Source: Diplonema papillatum (taxonomy: Eukaryota > Euglenozoa > Diplonemea > Diplonemida > Diplonemidae). From it: a DNA stretch of 64,000 bases. Both the position numbers and the translations under genes were made by a program. Below the pieces are notes generated by a model, which saw only the letters and a list, made by a program, of their open reading frames with translations, searched no databases and was not told the origin of the DNA. Below, one piece after another: positions 32,630-44,786 of this stretch. The stretch covers positions 1-64,000 of the forward strand of contig JAPJBO010000865.1 in assembly GCA_030068145.1 (NCBI GenBank), read 5' to 3'. The stretch's first letter is position 1, and each line of letters starts with the position of its first letter.

Positions 32630-34039
32630 GTTGGCTAGTTTTTTTGTGTTGTCTTTTGACCTGTGAAGTTGACTTGCTGTACGGTGAACGCAAAGACGCA
32701 GGAGCAACCGTTCGACATCGACTGCCTGCTCGAGTGAGCGCGATAAGTTACAGATGTGTCAAGATCGGCAGCTTCTTCTGCTAAAAATTGCACGGTCCGG
32801 CAGCTGCCGAGAATTAGAAATGTAACAGCGGTAACAGCTTGGTGACAAACAACGGTCAGCTGATGAAGTACATGCGGACACACAGGCAGTCATCCTGTTC
32901 TAGTCTTGCGGACACACAGTCATCTCATTGGAATTGGTCAATCTTGTCTTGCACTAGTGAAGAGATCCGGGTCTCCGGGTTTGCGGGTGGGGAACTGTTC
33001 CCAAATCGTAGCTTGCACGTTCGTCACCAACGTGGAAAGGGTGGCAAGGTAGAATACTTCTTTTTTGTGTTGAGGAAGGAACACATGTGGAAAGCTGGTC
33101 AACCCCCACAGGGCGAGGGGTTAACAAAATTCTAATCGGGTTGCTGAATCCTGCTACTGACCACATAAAGTGGTGTGAGCTTTTCTTTTCATTCTGGCAG
33201 AAGGTGGAGAGGATTGCTGCTTTCGGCATGTCTATCAGTACCAAGACAGCAAGCTGGGTTGCCTTTGCCTTCCCAGAAAAACAGAAAGTCAGGTTGGTTT
33301 TGGGAAACCTGGGGTGACCGCTGTTGTTGTTCATCTTTGTTCTGCAGTTCTCCTCTTTGTCATCTGTGATTAAGCAGTGTAGTAGGAAATACTCGAGCCG
33401 GTATATGGCGAGAGAGGAAATGTGTTAACCACGCGAAATGAGATGGAAGCGCTCACTGAAAGGGTTCAATCCAAAGTAACCTCCGAGTATTGAGTGTTGA
33501 GTTAGTGCCACATCGTCCAAGGCACTAAAACGATAGAGAGGAGAAGGAGATCGTACCGGTTAACGGTCAACCGTGGCTCGCAATGCTTGGGTCGGAGTTA
33601 GCGCGCTCTTCCCTGAGGTGATCTTCTCTCTATGGCGTGTGTTCAGCGCAAGTGTGAAGCCGCCCAAGAGCCACACTGTCCGGATCCAGCCGGCTGCCCA
33701 AAAGGTTTCTGTCCAGGTTTTGCGCGCCAGGAAAAGAAACCACGATTCGGCCTAAAGTTGTGGGAGGGAGTGGACATCGTTTTCTCCCGTGACAATGCCT
33801 CTTTTCTGTACAACGCGGTGCTTGTCCAGTTCTTGTGATCGTCTTTTGCTTGCAGTTTTCACAGCATTGCCCAGACGTTGCGCAGTGTAGGACCGCTGGA
33901 CATGACCAATAAAGTAATAAAAGTGTGAGAAGTCGTTAGAAGGGTGGGGTGGGGAACTTTTTTCAGACTTCGACTTCCACCGAAGAAACACAGACACAGG
34001 AAGCTTAGGAAAGAACCAGAGGGTTGTTGGCACGGTGCT
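32630..34039. other. Intergenic spacer between the two LC8 genes
   Basis: About 1.4 kb that must hold the promoter of copy 1 and the 3' end of copy 2. No ORF has a recognisable family and no repeat shared with the rest of the window was seen. The high similarity of the two LC8 genes stops within a few bases of each stop codon and start codon. Confidence 0.5.
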
Positions 34040-34309
34040 CTATCCACTCTTGAACAGGAGGATGGCGACCTGTCCGAGGTAGAAATAGATGAAGTGCTTT
34101 GTCTCGTGTGTCACGTACGAACCGAAGTTTCGTCCGACGATGCAGTGCCAGGTGGGGTTGAATTTCTTGTCGAACTCCTTCTTGATGAAAGCCGCGATGT
34201 CCTTCTCGATGTTGAACTTCTCCAGAGCCTGCGTCGCGCATTCGATGGCATCGCTCTGCATGTCTTCCGACATGTCAGCGTTCTTGATCACTGCCTTACG
34301 TTCAGTCAT
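34040..34309 (-). CDS. Dynein light chain LC8, copy 2
   Basis: A second 89-aa, intronless LC8 gene (ATG 34309, TAG 34040) in the same orientation, 1.4 kb upstream of copy 1. Compared with copy 1 there are four base differences in 270: three silent and one giving Ser2 to Thr2. Flanking sequences are unrelated beyond a few bases, which points to gene conversion or a recent coding-only duplication. All LC8 core residues are intact, so it should be functional in the same dynein and cargo-adaptor roles. A TTTGCAG acceptor-like site lies 36 nt upstream of the start codon. Confidence 0.96.
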   Translation of the reverse strand: MTERKAVIKNADMSEDMQSDAIECATQALEKFNIEKDIAAFIKKEFDKKFNPTWHCIVGRNFGSYVTHETKHFIYFYLGQVAILLFKSG

Positions 34310-35474
34310 TTTGGCGTCGGTTCTCTTTTCCTTGTTTTTTGCTCCTGCAAAGTTTTGGTTGTGATTTTAAACTCTTCTGTGTGAGGCTCGTCGAAGGCTG
34401 TTCATCTTAGTCTTTCCGATAACAGTGTGTGCATGCGCTGAACCTTCTACGTGGCATCACAAAGGGTACAGTCTGGGAGGTCTATCGACAGAGCAAGTGT
34501 GAAGGGGTGGATAGAACACCGGTGGGTTGGGTATCCATAGGATGGGATACCCAGCAACCGCCAGCGTCTATGTCGAGCGAGGCGAGTAATTGACCGGTGG
34601 AAACGGTGCTTCTCACGAAAAGTAGGTGTCGAATGCTTGAAGGTTTGGACCCACGCCAACGAAAGGCACACATCTTCCCGGCTTGGCTTTTTTTGTGGTA
34701 CGTGCAATTGTTGGACGATGTGTCTGTGGGTGCTGTGGCGCAGATGAATGAATGCGGAAAGAAAGGAACGGAAGACGAAGGCGTCGGCTTATCTATTGTC
34801 TACGTTGGAGTGAGGGGGCTGACACTTCCAGGAGGAAAAGGTCAAGTTTCTAATCGAAAGTACACAAAAAGAGGAAAGACGTGTGTAGGTTTGCTTTGCT
34901 GGTTTTTTACTTTGCTCGCTGCCGACAACTTGCCGAAAAATGCCACGCTGCCAAACAGTGCCACGAGTCTTCGAGTACGAGTTCTCTTGATCTGCCGGAC
35001 ACCGCAGCATATTATCTCGTCAACAAGCCACGGACCTGCTGGGCCTATGAGTAGCAATTCCGCGAAGGGAAAAGGTTCCTCGGAATAGCCTTGGACTATA
35101 CGACGGACGCGTATTTAAGCACGAAGTGCTGCTTTCGTTGTCGAGTTCGGAAAGCCAACGCTGTTGACACGACGAAGGGACACTGCCACATATCTTCTTT
35201 CTCGTTGCGGTGCAGCGTCGCGGTGCAGCTTGCTCCCCCCGAAGCTGGGGCTTCACATCACCGTAGCAAGACGAAGCTGGCTTATACACAGAATGTGATG
35301 AAAAAGGGTGGGCTTGGGCGGCAGTGTGGCCGGAGCAGCCGGGGGCTGGTGTGCCCGAGTCACCCCCCCCCGAAAAGCAGGCGCTTCACACACAAAGAAG
35401 CTGTGAAAACGCGACACCCCCGGAGAAGCGGGTGACACACGCGTTGTTGACTTCGAGCACCAGCTCTTGGTCGA
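34310..35474. other. Intergenic spacer
   Basis: About 1.2 kb between LC8 copy 2 and the coiled-coil gene. I see no gene, no repeat of the families described here and no structural RNA. Confidence 0.45.
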
Positions 35475-38400
35475 TCAGGGCATGATGGTGCTGGTGAAGT
35501 GCCAAGGGGGGCGGGGGTTGACATGGCTCGGCAGCGCCGTCGGGGCGGAGGTTTGGTTGCGGCGGGCGGCGGTCGTCGGCGGGTGCTGGCGGACGGCGTC
35601 CGCGCTGCTCAGCCGGCGCAGGCCGTCGTTTTCGGCTTCCAGCTTCTTGATGTACTCCTGAAGGACGGCCTTCTCGCGCTCGACTTGCTGGCACAGGCGC
35701 GTGGCCTCCCCGATTTTGGCCCAGTCGACCTGCAGCGCCTTGCACCGGTCCTTCATCTTCTCGTACTTGCCCTCCAGCTTCCGGATCTCGGCCCCCACGC
35801 TCGGGTCCATGTGCGCCGTGTTGATCACCCTCCGCTTCCGCTTCGCCGCGTCCAACAGGCGGACAGGGTGCGACATCATGATGCCCCCTGCGTGGATCCG
35901 GTCGCTGCACGCGCTGCAGAGACGGGCCCGGCAGAGTGTGCAGCTCACTTCCGCCTTCCTCTGCATGCAGTCCTCGCACGCGGGACGCTGCAGAGAATTC
36001 TCGATCGGCTCGGGTGCCGCGATGTCCGACGTGTCCTTCGTCGTTCGGAGTCCGGACACCTCGGCGAGCTCCTGCTGTGCCAGCCTTCGCTCCAAGTCCG
36101 TGTTCTTGATCACTGCCGCATCTCGCTCCTTGAAGGCACTCGCGCTTAGGTCTTGCGCTCTGTTGGATTAGGTGGAGTCAACTTCTCAGGTTCGTGGTTT
36201 TTTTATGCTCTCCTATACCGTGGCAACACACGGAAAATGTGCGGTAGTCAAGCCGATGGCGGTTGGTCGACACCCATCACTATTAATGTAGCCGATCACC
36301 AGACAAAATGCCTGCTGCTGGATCCGGTGTGGAAGGTCGTCTGGACAAGCTTTCCTTGCAACGGGGAAACCTGGCCTCAGGGCACTGTCTTTTGCTCGCC
36401 TGCTTGGTAGCAGGATAGCCCAAGGGCCAGCAGCTGCCAGCACCCCATATACCTACATGTGTGCTACTAGTGTGTCGATTTAGAAACAGGTTGGCATACT
36501 TGACGACCGTGTCGGCGAGGGAATCGACTTCTTGCTGGAGTTCATCCGCGCGGGATTGCAGGATTTCGAGCTCGTTTTGGCAGCGCATCTGCATGCCGCG
36601 CATCCTGTCGTTTGCCGCGTCGAGTGCGTCGGTCAGCGACCGCTGCAGCAGGCCTTGCTCCAGCCGTGCCGCCGCTGTCTCCGAGTCGGCCCTGCATTGG
36701 TTCAGCCAATCCGTCAGCTCTTGCGAGCGCAGGTTCGACTGGTACTCGAACATGTGGCCGTCGACGGTTCTGCTCTTGTACACCAACTTCGCACCTGAGG
36801 TATGGATTGGTACCGTGAAGGGCTTACTAGTCGAGTGAAAAGCGACTTGAACATAAGCTGACAACAGAATTTGAACACTTGACTCACGGTATGGCGAGAC
36901 GTATTGTTTGAGTTCACGCGAGGATGCGATTGTAAGAAAACCCTCAGTCGGACCCGTGCGGTGTGCGTGCAGCTTTCCCGACCAACCCGAGGCAGCATCC
37001 CATAATAACCCCTCACTCCCTATGCTTGCGTCTGTCACTGCTCCTGCCCTGCTTGCCACGCGCCGGATGGTTGGAGTAAAAGGGGAAGCCAGAAAGCTGC
37101 TAATCTTGCTGCTGACCACATGAAGTGGTGCAAACAAGTTTATTTTCCTACAAAAAAAAACTGTAAGCGGGGCTGGTCGATCGATGCATACCAAGTGGCA
37201 GCAGCAACGCCTTCTCCCTCGGGAACGCCGAAATGGCCTCCAAGTGGCGGCCTTGGCGGACGTTCGTGATGAACACCGACTGCACGTCGGAGACGATGTG
37301 CCGGTCAAGGGAGCAGCTGAGGGGGCCCGCGAGGACGATTTCGTCGCCTTCGCTGACGACGGGCAGCGCCGAGACCTCGTGGCAGACCGTGACGCCGGAC
37401 GCGGCGTCGGCCGTGTGCTGCGTGGCCGCGAGTGCCGTGAGCAGCCCGATGGTCTTCAGGTACGGCCGCACCTCGGTCCACGCCTTCTCGTCGTCCGGGT
37501 CGGACGTCGAGAGGCGGTGCAGCGCGTCTTCGACTTCCTCGTAGATGCTCTTGTTCTGCAGCCCGCCCACTTCGCCCTCCCTCGCAATGTACTGCTCCCA
37601 CGCCCGCGTCGACGCGTAGCTCGGCGCACCCGTGTGCAGGAGGAGGGTGTCCAGGTCAGGCCCCGTCATCGTGTACACCCGCAGCAGCAGGAAGTCCATC
37701 AAGTTGAGCCCCGGGTACCCCGTCGTCGCCAGCCGACTCGACACCGGCACAGGGTTCACGGACAACCCTTCCTGCAGCGCCAGCACCGTCCCGCGCACGG
37801 TTCTCGCGGTTTCCGTCAGGATCCCGAACACCGACGCGCCGTCGGCCGGCTCCAAGAGCTCCATCAACTCATCGAGCACGTCGCCGGGCTTGTTCTCCCA
37901 CTCGAGCTTCAGCCGCTTGATCACCGCTTGCGCGGTGGACGGCTCGTAGAAGACCGTCGGCAGCTTGTTTTTGTCCTCCGAATCGCTGTCGTCCTGCGGC
38001 GCCGCCCTCGCGTCGCGCTTCCGCCCAGTTTCCAGCCGCGGGAGGTTGAACTTCTCCCTGCACACGCCGGAGTAGACGGACGCCGCAGCGGAGGAGATGG
38101 TCGTGAGCTGGAGGTCGGTGAGCGTTGTGGCGTTGTCCTCGGGGGCTATTTCTTCGAAGTGGCCGTCAATCAGCGCCTGGTTCTCGGCCTGCAGCTTCGC
38201 GACCGCATCGCGGAGGCCGTCGATCACGTCGCGAAGCAGGTCCTTCGACCCGGTCAACTCGACGGTGATGAGGTGCTCAGGCGTCGCCAGCAGTGCCTCG
38301 ACGGCTGGCGCGGTGCCTTCTTCGTCTTCTTCGCCTTCCCCTTCTTCTCGTGCTTCTCCGTCTGCGTCTTCGTCGGCGGGAGCGTCGCTGTCGGCGTCCT

Positions 38401-40549
38401 GCTTGTCTTTGGAGGGGGGGTTCCGCTTTTCATCGACGGCCGGCGGCAGCTCTGTCTTGCCCAGTTCGAGGTTGAACTTCATGTCGGCGTAGTCGAGCGC
38501 AGTCGCTCGGAGGACGCGGGAGAGGCTGCCTATGTCGGCGAGGATCTCCGCCTTGCGCGCCGCCGTGTCGTGGGTCTCCTGCAGCTCTGCCAGCTGCAGG
38601 GTGATTTCCGCCTTGAGCTGCTCGTTCTCCATCTTCTGCTGCTGGAGGGTGGCCAGGTGCTTGGCCAGGACGGCGTCCTTGTCGGCGGAGTCGGTGCGGA
38701 CGGACTCGAGGCTCTCGTTGAGGCCCTTGATCTCGTTGAGCAGCACCCGCATCGTCTCCTCCTGCTTCTCCCGGTCCAGGCGCGCGGTGACCCACTCGTT
38801 CTCGTGCGCTTCACGCAAGTCGACGTTCGCCTTCTCGGCAGCTTGCAACTCCTGTAATGACCGGGTTGGTTTCAAGAACGGAAACGGAACACAGGTCAAG
38901 GCAGGTTTTTTTTGGTCGTCGAAGATCGCCGATCTTCGAAGACTACTACCTGCACACTTGTTCAAGGGGGTTAAACCCCGTCGCTATCCCGAAAGCATCG
39001 TAACGTCACCCCTCGCTTGCCCACCCACCCTTGCCCTTTTTCTGAAGCCGGACACGGGCAAACACAAGAAAGTGGGGGAGGGGTTGTAAGTACCTCCCGC
39101 CAGGTTTTGCAGTGCACAGAAACAGGGAAAAAGACGCACCGTTTTGAGGTCGCCAATGTCGTCGACCATCTGCCTGCACTCCTGCGCGCCTTGCTCGATG
39201 ACGGTCTTGAGCGCTTCCTTCTCGCCGAGGAGGGTTTCTAGCTGCTTGTCTTTGTCGCCAACGAGGCGCTCCATGTGTTCCTGGTAGGCGGTCAGCTTCT
39301 GCCTCGTGTCTTCCTCGCGGTTCTGCAGCTCGTTGGCGGTGACGCGGTAGTGCTCGTTGAGGCGCTCCTTCTCGGCTGCGAACTCGGCCTGCTGCTGCTG
39401 CATCAGGTCCTGCATGCGCTGCGCCTGCTGCTGCTTGTACTGCTCAAACTGGTCGTGCATGGCGACCACGTGCTGCTGCAGGGCGTGCCGGTGGCCGTCC
39501 GAGTTGTGCGTCACCAGCGCCGACTGCTCCTCGAGTTGCCGGTTCTTCGCTTTTTCCGCTTCCAGCAGCCGGCTCAGGTCCTGCAGGGTCTGCTGCAACA
39601 CCGACTGCTGCTCTTCATACATGTGCTGCGTCTGCTCGTATGCTGTGGATGTGGGAGACACGGTAGCGAGAGAGGTCAAGAACTTCGTGAGCGAAGTGAT
39701 AGAAGGTCTGCACGAACTTATGAATAGAAGGGCATGGAGTGGACCTGTTGACAAGACCAACCAGCAACTCCCCTCCCGTAAAAACTGTATTGTCTGGGCG
39801 GTGATATTTTGCGGGCTCGTGGGGCTGGAGCAATATCGGGGAGCTTACAACTCTTCACAAGCAATGCAGTGTATGTGTGTACCGGGCATACTGAAGACTA
39901 CCGAGCAGTAGTGGAATTGTCGATTGGATTGTTCCCCACTAACAGGGAATGCTGGGTTTGGACCGTGGTGAGTCAGGTTGGGTTTACCGTACTGATGGAG
40001 ATGCATTCCGACGACAATACGGGGGAGTACGAGGGGAACTCCCGGTTCGAGTCCCTGGTAGCTACTGTTGTTCGATCGAACGGGGCCGTGGTTTTGAAGC
40101 TCCGGGGATTTCGAGTCTTGTGTTTTGAAAAGGAAGAAAGCCTAGAACGAAAACGGAGAGGATAAACAGGGCACACCGTTTTGCATCTGCGCCAAGTCGG
40201 ACTCGAGGGTCGCATTTTTGTGGCGGAGGCCGTCGCCGGTCGGCGAGTGGGTGGACGCCGGCTCGTGGATCGGGGTCGGGCCCGCGATGCTCGCGTGGCG
40301 GTGCGGCGCCGGGGGCGGCGGCGTCGACGACGACGGGAACCCGAACGGCGGCTTCCGCTGCTGCTGCGACGGCGGGATCGTCGTCACCGGCGGCGGCAGC
40401 CGCGGGATGGGCGGGTACGAGAACTTGTCCGACGCCGGGCTGCTGTACGGGCTGCTGTGCTGGCTCGCGTACTGGTCGGGGACCAGGATCTTCGGCCCGC
40501 TGTACAGCTGGTCCACGCCCCCCGCCCGCCCGCTTGGGTAGGCGCTCAT
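35475..40549 (-). CDS. Coiled-coil protein with degenerate ADP-ribosyltransferase-like segment and B-box zinc finger
   Basis: Five exons: 40549-40177, 39642-39140, 38851-37192, 36794-36500, 36159-35475 (1171 aa). Donors are GTGTGC, GTGCGT, GTATGC and GTATGC; all acceptors are CAG and all phases fit. Exon 1 encodes a Pro/Ser-rich N-terminus (MSAYPSGRAGG). Exons 2-3 (about 130-430) are long Glu/Gln/Lys-rich coiled coils, followed by an acidic region. Residues about 700-855 resemble an ART fold (SEGDEIVLAG, SVFITNVRQGRHLEAISAFP, EKALLLPLG), but the usual catalytic Arg and second Glu positions appear as His (VCHEV) and Ala (EKA), so activity is unlikely. A further coiled coil crosses exon 4, residues 1005-1045 form a B-box-type zinc finger (CEDC, CTLC, CSAC, H...H), and another coiled coil follows. 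Function unknown; scaffold or flagellar/cytoskeletal protein is a guess. Exon structure is well supported; the ART call is moderate. Confidence 0.75.
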
Positions 40550-40815
40550 GGGCTCTTCTTTGGTTGGGCTGCCGACAGTCAACCCGAGGTTGATGTGCGC
40601 AGTCTGGTGTTTAGTATTTTTGTGCACTTGACCCTGTTTTTTAGAGTAAATGTTCGCTTGAAATTCCGGGGGTTTAGGGTCTCCTGTGACCCGTTCCTGT
40701 GAGGAATGGGTTCTCTCAGAGCAAGAAAGGGCTATATGGTTACGGGTTGTATATCTGGTGCAGCTAAGCACTTCGTTGTTTCGTGTACTGAACCTGGAGT
40801 TGTCCATGCCGCACC

Positions 40816-41000
40816 GGGATGAGCGGGTACGAGAACTTGTCCGACGCTGGGCTGCTGTACGGGCTGCTGTGCTGAGGTCGGCGCCTACTGCACAGCTGGT
40901 CCACGCCCCCCGCCCGCCCGCTGGGGTAGGCGCTCATGGGGCCGACAGTCAACCCGAGGTAGATGTGCGCAGTCTAGTGTCTTTCGACTTGTGCGCTTGG
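40816..41000 (-). pseudogene. Partial duplicate of exon 1 and leader of the coiled-coil gene
   Basis: Bases 40816-41000 repeat 40405-40625, covering the start of exon 1 (MSAYPSGRAGGVDQL) and its upstream leader, with an internal deletion of about 50 bp and several substitutions. It lies upstream of the gene in the same orientation, about 410 bp away. The copied frame lacks the rest of the gene, so it is a fragment. It might still carry a second promoter or leader. Confidence 0.75.
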
Positions 41001-42159
41001 CCCATTTTTCGAGACTGGAGTATGAACATTCAACGTGAATAGCCTCTATTCGAGCCAAGCCGGCTTTTTTCCAGTGAAAAAGTGTATTGTTTTTGGACTA
41101 GATAATACTGCCAAAATGCATAGGGGTGGCAGAGAGAGCGGGTGTCGGCCTTCAGGCCGGTCGGCCCGGGTTCATCACACTTTTCCGGTCGAAGATTGTT
41201 TTCGAGGTTTGTTGCGTTTCGGGGTCTAATGTGCCCGAAACCTGCGTTTTTTGCGGAGTTTCTCAGTATCTCGCGGTATTTGGGTCACCCCGGGAAACGG
41301 AGTCCGGCGGGGTCTCACCCGGGTACTGGCGCCGAACTTGCCATCACAGGCCAAACTTGCTACACGCCGAACTCAGCATCAGCATCAGCCTCGCCGAACT
41401 TTGAACTTGGCATCGCCCAAACTTTGCTTCGCTCGAACTCAGCTGCGCCCGAACTTTGCTTACCAGAACTTAGCTTCGCCCGAACTTTAACTGCTGCCTC
41501 CAGTCTCGCCCCGCGCCGGCCTTTAGCCGAGCGCACGTACTTTGTGGCTGGCTATGTGGTTTGTTGTTCATCTGTCACGCTTGGCAGGTGAGTGGACGAC
41601 CGTAATGGACACGTGTGTGAATCAGCCCTGTTTGAGACTGTTGGGTTTATCGTTTATAAGCCTGGGCATCGGCCCGATGCTAAGCACTTCGTTTTTCGGT
41701 ATTGTTCTCACTACACCACTAAACCTGGAACTGCCCATGCCGCCCTGAATGTGTCCGATACGCAACGGAAAAACGAAAATGTCAAGAGAAAGACACAGGA
41801 CAAAGGGTTCGTCATAATTCGTTGGAAGGTCCCCCGCTCCCGTCTCACCGGGTCCTTATTTATTCTCTTCTCTCCCCCATGTATTTCCCCCCCTCTTTGT
41901 ATTCCTTTTTTGTATTGCTGGCGGTTTTTTTAATTATTATTTGCCTCCTGTGTGCTCCGAGCAAACTGCTGTTCCCTGTTTTCTTCTTAGTTCGTTACTG
42001 TGCAGGAGCTGCAGGAAGAGACACAAAACTACGGCGGCGGATGAAAACTCGACGAATGCAGGATAAAGAACTCATTGGTACAATTTCTGTTTTGTTGCGG
42101 GGCTCCCTCCCCTTTCTGTTTTTGCTTGCTTTCTTTTATTTTCTTGAAGAGGGGGAAAT

Positions 42160-42177
42160 GGGGGGGGGGGGGGGGGG
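42160..42177. repeat. Poly(G) tract
   Basis: Eighteen consecutive G's on the plus strand; a probable hypervariable homopolymer. Confidence 0.9.
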
Positions 42178-43794
42178 TCGGCAGAGTTGGGACTAACAGT
42201 TCGTTTGCATCCGAGCACCCTGATTCCACACTCTCCATTTTTCACTGCACAGCAGGGTGTGGAGTGACCTGCCCATCACGAGGGTTGGCCAAGACATGTG
42301 TATTTTTCCCCCTCCCACCCGGCCCTAAAACATCCACGTGGGATTTCGACCGTTTTCATTCCTCGATGATGATCAGTTTCCGCCACGACTTAGTCCAAAC
42401 ACTGGGGCGGGGGGGGTGGCTGCTGGCTGCCCCTTGCTTCTCTTGAAAGGCTTTTTCTTGCAGTAGTTACGAGGCCGGGGGGCGACCAGTTGTTGCTGTA
42501 TTGCTGTAGAATTGGCCATGAAACAACAAACAAGCCGGCCCAGTTCATTGTCAATCTCGCGGACGAGTGATGCTGACCCTGCCTGGGTCAAACCGAGTCC
42601 TCGTGCGCCAAGATATATCACCCCGGTGCCACAAAGTGTGTATCGGCCTAGCCATAGCTAGAATATTTTCTCCGTATTTCTGCTGCGGGGCCAGCCCCCG
42701 CCGGGAGAAACCCGCTTGCGGCGCGCGCAAGCGCGCAGAAAAATGCCGTCGCCCCTTGGTACCCAGGGGGACGGTTCTGCCCTGTTCCGGCCACACTCCC
42801 GTGACAGGTGCCAACCCCGGGAAAAGAGCTTGCATTCAGGACGTTTGGCATTGCATGTTGGGAGGGAATGTTTATGTGCTCAACACCGCGCGTCGTCCTA
42901 TCTGCACCGTGCTTCGGTCCTTTAAGCCAACGACACATGAGGCGGACCATCATCAGTGCAGAACCTGAGTGCGGCAGACAGGACAGCGGTGTGAGTCTGG
43001 TTTGTCAGGCGGCTGCCAGGACCGAGCAGGGACTATTTCTCCGCTCAGTTTCCAGTCTGTCGCTCTTCGAACGGCAGGCACGACGAAAAGGGCACTTACC
43101 CAAGGACTGTCGTCGTCGCTCCTTTTCATCGTGCCTCCTCTGGGTGCTCGGAGGTAGAATCATCTCGGGTCTGGTTCCCACGCCCATAGAATCCCATCGC
43201 TTATGCACGAAAGTCCCCATGCACTGACTGTGAGAAACAGAGAAGCAACAAAGATTTCGATGCGGGTAGATAAGTCCTACTTCCAATCTGCACGAGCTCC
43301 TGTGCGAAGACTACCCAAATGCTGCATGTGCGACGCGTTTCAACAGTCTTTTTGCACGACTTGGACAACAGGTGCAACAAAGGAAGGAGTGGTAGTGCGT
43401 GTCGTTCTAATTCGGGGAGCGAGCCTTGAAAAGAACGGAGCCGTCTCCACGAAGAAACAAGTGCCCAAGGCTGCCGCCTGGATGGAGATGTCGCCGAGGG
43501 CATCGGCAGTCCAGCGCATGTTGGCGCAAGGTGCGGTGGAACGTGGCACGTAGGCGCTGCGCTAATGAGTTGGTAGGGTGGGGGGGGAAATGTGATTGAG
43601 CTGTCGGAATTCGGCGATCAAGCGACACTTTCATCAGGTAGGTCGTTGGCGACGTTTGCAAACCTTTATTGAAGTGATCGGTGTCAATCTTGCCGAAGCC
43701 CAGCAGCCTGCCCATGGCCGCCGGAGAAAGCAGGCGCGGGCGGCGCGTCGTTCTTCACTCTCGGGGGATGTGTGTGCGTGCCTGTGATACACTG

Positions 43795-43855
43795 TGATGG
43801 ACAGCAGCAGGCAATTCGATGCACTTCCAGGAAATAGGGGTGGACTTGGCTCAGA
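43795..43855. repeat. Dispersed repeat E, copy 1
   Basis: About 60 bp, including ttcgatgcacttccaggaaa and taggggtggac, matching 44726-44786 in the same orientation with a few substitutions and one indel. Confidence 0.8.
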
Positions 43856-44725
43856 CAGGAAGAAGAAGGGGTGCTTTTATAGTATCTCACGAGAGCCTGC
43901 TTTAGGATGTTTCGCTCAAGTTCCGAGTCCGGCGGCAATCGTGAGCAGCAGAACAAACCCAAGAGTTGCCAACTCTTCCCTGCAGTATTTGCATACTTTT
44001 CGAAGAAGAAAATAAAGAAGAAAAAGGTTGCTTCCAGCATGGGTGCCTGTGGCTTTTCCGTGCAGACGGCTCCTAAAATGTACATGAGCAAACACGGAGC
44101 AGTGCGCACCCTGTGGGCACTCAGTTGGTTGCTTGATGGGTTTGCGGCAGAGTTCATAAATGTCGCTGTGAACAATTCTCTGGATAGTGTGACAATCTCT
44201 TCCTTACTCTTTCTTTTTTGCATGAGTACATGTTGCTCAAGGGAGCATCTCCGGAGCAACTGTGCACTTCTGTAGGTAAGCGAAGAAAGGAGTTTTTGTT
44301 GCGGGTTCCTCATCATCATTTATCAGTTGATGCAGATCTTCTGTTGAATATTTTATCAGAGTGAGCCCAACTCCGGAAATGGTCCCTCGCTAGCTTCTAA
44401 AAGTTAGGCATATGAGATGTACCTAAGGGGGAAAAAGGTCAACCTTCATTTTTGCTCGTGTGTTTTGCAGGGTCCGCGGCTTGGACCAGTGCCGACTGGG
44501 CTACACGACCTCAACTACTGCATCCGGCCAGGACGGACCACGGGCAGGGGTGAGCAGTGGCACCTCCCAGAATTGCGAACTACGGTGCGCGTGGGCTTGC
44601 GTTCCGCATGCGGGTACCCCCGGTTGGTAGACTGTGATGGGAATATAGTTGTTGAGGTTTAGAATGCAGAATATCTGTAGCGATAGCCTACGATAGCTTG
44701 TGCTAGCCTGTGATTGCTGTTGGTC

Positions 44726-44786
44726 TGTAATAGACAGCAGCGGGCAGTTCGATGCACTTCCAGGAAATAGGGGTGGACTGGCTCAG
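44726..44786. repeat. Dispersed repeat E, copy 2
   Basis: Direct copy of 43795-43855, 930 bp away. Flanks are not alike, so this is a dispersed element and not a simple tandem duplication. Confidence 0.8.

Noticed and set aside
37184-38857. 557-codon plus-strand frame
   Set aside because: Antisense shadow of exon 3 of the coiled-coil gene in GC-rich DNA.
42567-42660. Weak A-box/B-box-like pair on the minus strand
   Set aside because: No stems of a tRNA can be built; the A-box-like part belongs to a short palindrome.
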